Positions 39,183 to 41,284 of a DNA stretch of 41,284 nt are shown here, in pieces. The DNA is taken from positions 1 through 41,284 of the forward strand of contig JASJAZ010000011.1 of assembly GCA_030066785.1 (NCBI GenBank). The letters are read 5' to 3'. Both the position numbers and the translations under genes were made by a program. Under the pieces are notes generated by a model, which was not told the origin of the DNA, did no database searches, and worked only from the letters and a program-made list of their open reading frames with translations. Positions within the stretch are counted from its first letter, which is position 1; each line of letters begins with the position of its first letter. The stretch is from Desulfobacterales bacterium (GTDB lineage Bacteria > Desulfobacterota > Desulfobacteria > Desulfobacterales > JASJAZ01).

Positions 39183-39710
39183 TTAGGCCCTCCTCAATTG
39201 CGATACTATTCTGACCAAGCGTGATATTGTCGCTATAAACAGCATCCCAAAACTGAGTGGTATGACGGATTTAATCGCCCATCGCCAAGGCAGTCCCATG
39301 GGGGCATCCGAGTGCTCGTTGACTCGCCACGATTCGTAAACAAAGTCCAGGCTTTGATGAAAAATGACGATAATAAAGGGTATCAGCAAAAAAATAATTC
39401 CGAACAGATCCCATCTTAATCTCCATTTGGATGAAAGGCGGGCATGGATGATATCGACCCGAATGTGGGAATCCATCATCATAGAATAAGAGGCTCCAAA
39501 CATAATTCCCAGAGCGTAAAGGTGCCACTGGATCTCCTCGAGGATAACCAGACCGCGGCCAAGACCGTAGCGCAGAAAGACCTGTAAAATAATGACAAAT
39601 ATCAATATCAGATTGGTCCACATGACAACATGCCCGACGCGGCGAATGATGCTGTCCAATCCATCACAAAATTTATTCGGGATTTTTTCCTGCTTTTCTT
39701 CAGCATTCAT
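39183..39710 (-). CDS. TRAP transporter small permease (DctQ-like)
   Basis: Four TM segments; VFLRYGLGRGLVILEEIQWHLYALGIMFGASYSM; immediately upstream of DctM. Confidence 0.92.
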   Translation of the reverse strand: MNAEEKQEKIPNKFCDGLDSIIRRVGHVVMWTNLILIFVIILQVFLRYGLGRGLVILEEIQWHLYALGIMFGASYSMMMDSHIRVDIIHARLSSKWRLRWDLFGIIFLLIPFIIVIFHQSLDFVYESWRVNEHSDAPMGLPWRWAIKSVIPLSFGMLFIATISRLVRIVSQLRRA

Positions 39711-39746
39711 TTTGGTCTCCCTGAAAGAACGAAACTAGTTTGGAAC

Positions 39747-39778
39747 CACAAGGGGCGATCGGTCGAACGCCCCTTGTG
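39747..39778 (-). other. Intercistronic RNA hairpin between dctP-like and dctQ-like genes
   Basis: CACAAGGGGCG-atcggtcgaa-CGCCCCTTGTG, perfect 11-bp stem, no T-tract downstream. Confidence 0.75.
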
Positions 39779-39827
39779 TATTTAGCAGATTGCTGAAATT
39801 TTTTAAATAACAACGATGAAATAATTG

Positions 39828-40907
39828 TTATTGTTTCGGCTTTTCACGCGGTAAAAAGCCAAGCGATTCCCAATAAGAATACTCTTCACGAAATGCTTGT
39901 AGATCCTCATAGGCTGCTTTAAATTGAGGGCTTTTGGCAGACAGTTCAGCCGCAACTTCTTCCCAGGCGCCCTTAAAAGCCTTAAGCATTTCATCAGACC
40001 AGTACATGTTTTTTACACCGCGTTTTTCGGCATTTTCCTTAATGACTTTACCCTGAATGGCCTCTGTGTGTGCCAACGTATTGGTGAGGTTGGCCATGCA
40101 AGCCATTTTAATTAACGCGCGCTGCTGATCGGTCATACCTCGCCAAACCTTTCCATTAATCATCAGATCCAAAAAGGTAGCTTGTTGGTGCCAACCTGGA
40201 AAGTAATTATACTTGACGACTTTATAAAATCCCAGTCGCTGATCGATAGCGGGCATGGAAAATTCTGATCCGTCCAAAGCGCGTTTTTCCAAAGCAGGAA
40301 AGATTTCACCGCCGGGCAGCAGGCTTACTGAAACGCCCAGTTTCTCCATGGCTTTGCCGCCCAGACCAAAAAAGCGCATGCGCAAACCTTTAAGATCGTC
40401 TACGGAATTGATTGGCTTCGAAAACCAGCCGGCAGTTTCCGGAGCAAGAACGCAGGCCGGCATGGCCCATACATCGTAACCATTTTTGGTATAATATTCC
40501 TGGTAGAGTTTCAAACCATTGCCTCTAAACATCCAGGCCAAAAATTCCGGGGCTTCCGGGCCAAACGGAACGGCTGTAAAAAGCGAAATGCCGGGCATTT
40601 TTCCTTCCCAATAGCCAGCGGCGTAATATCCCGCGTTCACTTTGCCGCCGGCGACAGCATCGAGAATTTCAAAGGGTGCTACCAATTTTCCCGGTTCATA
40701 AACCTTCATGACAACATCACCGCCGCTGGCCGCTTTCAGTTGATCAGCGAGTTCTACAATAGAAGTTCCTAAGCCCGGCAGAGCGGTTGAAAAGCAAATC
40801 GGAACTTTTAAAAGTACTTTTTTAGCATGCACCGGCTGGGCAGTAGTAAAACTGAAAAAAACAGCAAACATGAAGATGAATACCGTTATTAACGCGAACT
40901 TTTTCAT
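39828..40907 (-). CDS. TRAP transporter substrate-binding protein (DctP-like)
   Basis: Signal peptide MKKFALITVFIFMFAVFFSFTTAQPVHA; INSVDDLKGLRMRFFGLGGKAMEKLGVSVSLLPGGEIFPALEKRALDGSE. Confidence 0.93.
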   Translation of the reverse strand: MKKFALITVFIFMFAVFFSFTTAQPVHAKKVLLKVPICFSTALPGLGTSIVELADQLKAASGGDVVMKVYEPGKLVAPFEILDAVAGGKVNAGYYAAGYWEGKMPGISLFTAVPFGPEAPEFLAWMFRGNGLKLYQEYYTKNGYDVWAMPACVLAPETAGWFSKPINSVDDLKGLRMRFFGLGGKAMEKLGVSVSLLPGGEIFPALEKRALDGSEFSMPAIDQRLGFYKVVKYNYFPGWHQQATFLDLMINGKVWRGMTDQQRALIKMACMANLTNTLAHTEAIQGKVIKENAEKRGVKNMYWSDEMLKAFKGAWEEVAAELSAKSPQFKAAYEDLQAFREEYSYWESLGFLPREKPKQ

Positions 40908-41077
40908 TTTAATCCTCCTTTTTTCGTTGTTGGCGCAAAGCATTTAGTGTTCGAGCCTTTTAGGGTTAACATGGATGTGATGAAATGACCAGTTTAGAAA
41001 TGTTGATTGCGATGATTTGAGAAGCAGACCACCTCCTTTTTACAATTACATTCTTTACATTGTCTAAAAACAATCCG

Positions 41078-41284
41078 TTATGATTTTGTCTCCGCGTAGG
41101 TTTTAACCATGCCGCCGTCAAACAGTAAATCGCCGCCCGTCAAATAACGGGCGTGCTTCGAAAAGCCAAAAATAAATAAATTGGCGACTTCAATGGGCGA
41201 CATCATCTCCTTAACTCTAGAGAAACCCATCATCACATCGGTAACAACCTTTCGCGGAGAAATCCCACGCTGTTTGGCCTGGGC
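41078..41284 (-). CDS. SDR-family oxidoreductase, C-terminal part (3-hydroxybutyrate-dehydrogenase-like), truncated by window edge
   Basis: Minus-strand translation AQAKQRGISPRKVVTDVMMGFSRVKEMMSPIEVANLFIFGFSKHARYLTGGDLLFDGGMVKTYAETKS*; SDR C-terminal TGGDLLFDGG motif. Confidence 0.75.
   Translation of the reverse strand, partial: AQAKQRGISPRKVVTDVMMGFSRVKEMMSPIEVANLFIFGFSKHARYLTGGDLLFDGGMVKTYAETKS

Noticed and set aside
1-41284. Defence system, prophage, integron, CRISPR array or biosynthetic cluster
   Set aside because: No nuclease/helicase/toxin modules, phage genes, integrase, repeat-spacer arrays or assembly-line enzymes seen in any frame.

Overview
The window looks like a chromosomal segment of an anaerobic Desulfobacterota-type bacterium (inferred from gene content only). 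I find no rRNA, tRNA, CRISPR array or intact mobile element. Left part (1-21 kb): a conserved hypothetical protein, a decayed radical SAM gene, a TAT-type FAD oxidoreductase, a LytS/LytTR two-component pair, a DsbA-like lipoprotein, a glycosyltransferase, small lipoproteins, a lipoprotein beta-carbonic anhydrase, a trypsin/PDZ (HtrA-like) protein apparently lacking its catalytic triad, a ferredoxin-nitroreductase plus small siroheme sulfite/nitrite reductase pair, an operon with an acyl-CoA hydrolase/transferase-GNAT fusion, CBS-ACT protein and 2-hydroxyacid dehydrogenase, an HD-GYP protein and a pentapeptide-repeat protein. Right part (21-41 kb): an OFA-family MFS transporter with a Cache histidine kinase/sigma54 regulator pair, a complete dpp/opp-type ABC transporter, a cupin, an aminotransferase remnant, a UxaA-family dehydratase, and on the minus strand an SDR, a TRAP transporter, an orphan ABC binding protein and a thiolase. 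The best sequence-level findings are two unannotated pseudogenes (radical SAM near 1.35-1.86 kb, aminotransferase near 33.2-33.5 kb), the triad-less HtrA-like protein, a cluster of ACAAC-N4-GTTGT palindromes placed like sigma54 enhancer sites, a 14-bp inverted repeat of REP/MITE type, and hairpins just after the binding-protein gene in both solute-transporter operons. I did not find convincing evidence for a wholly new multi-gene system.
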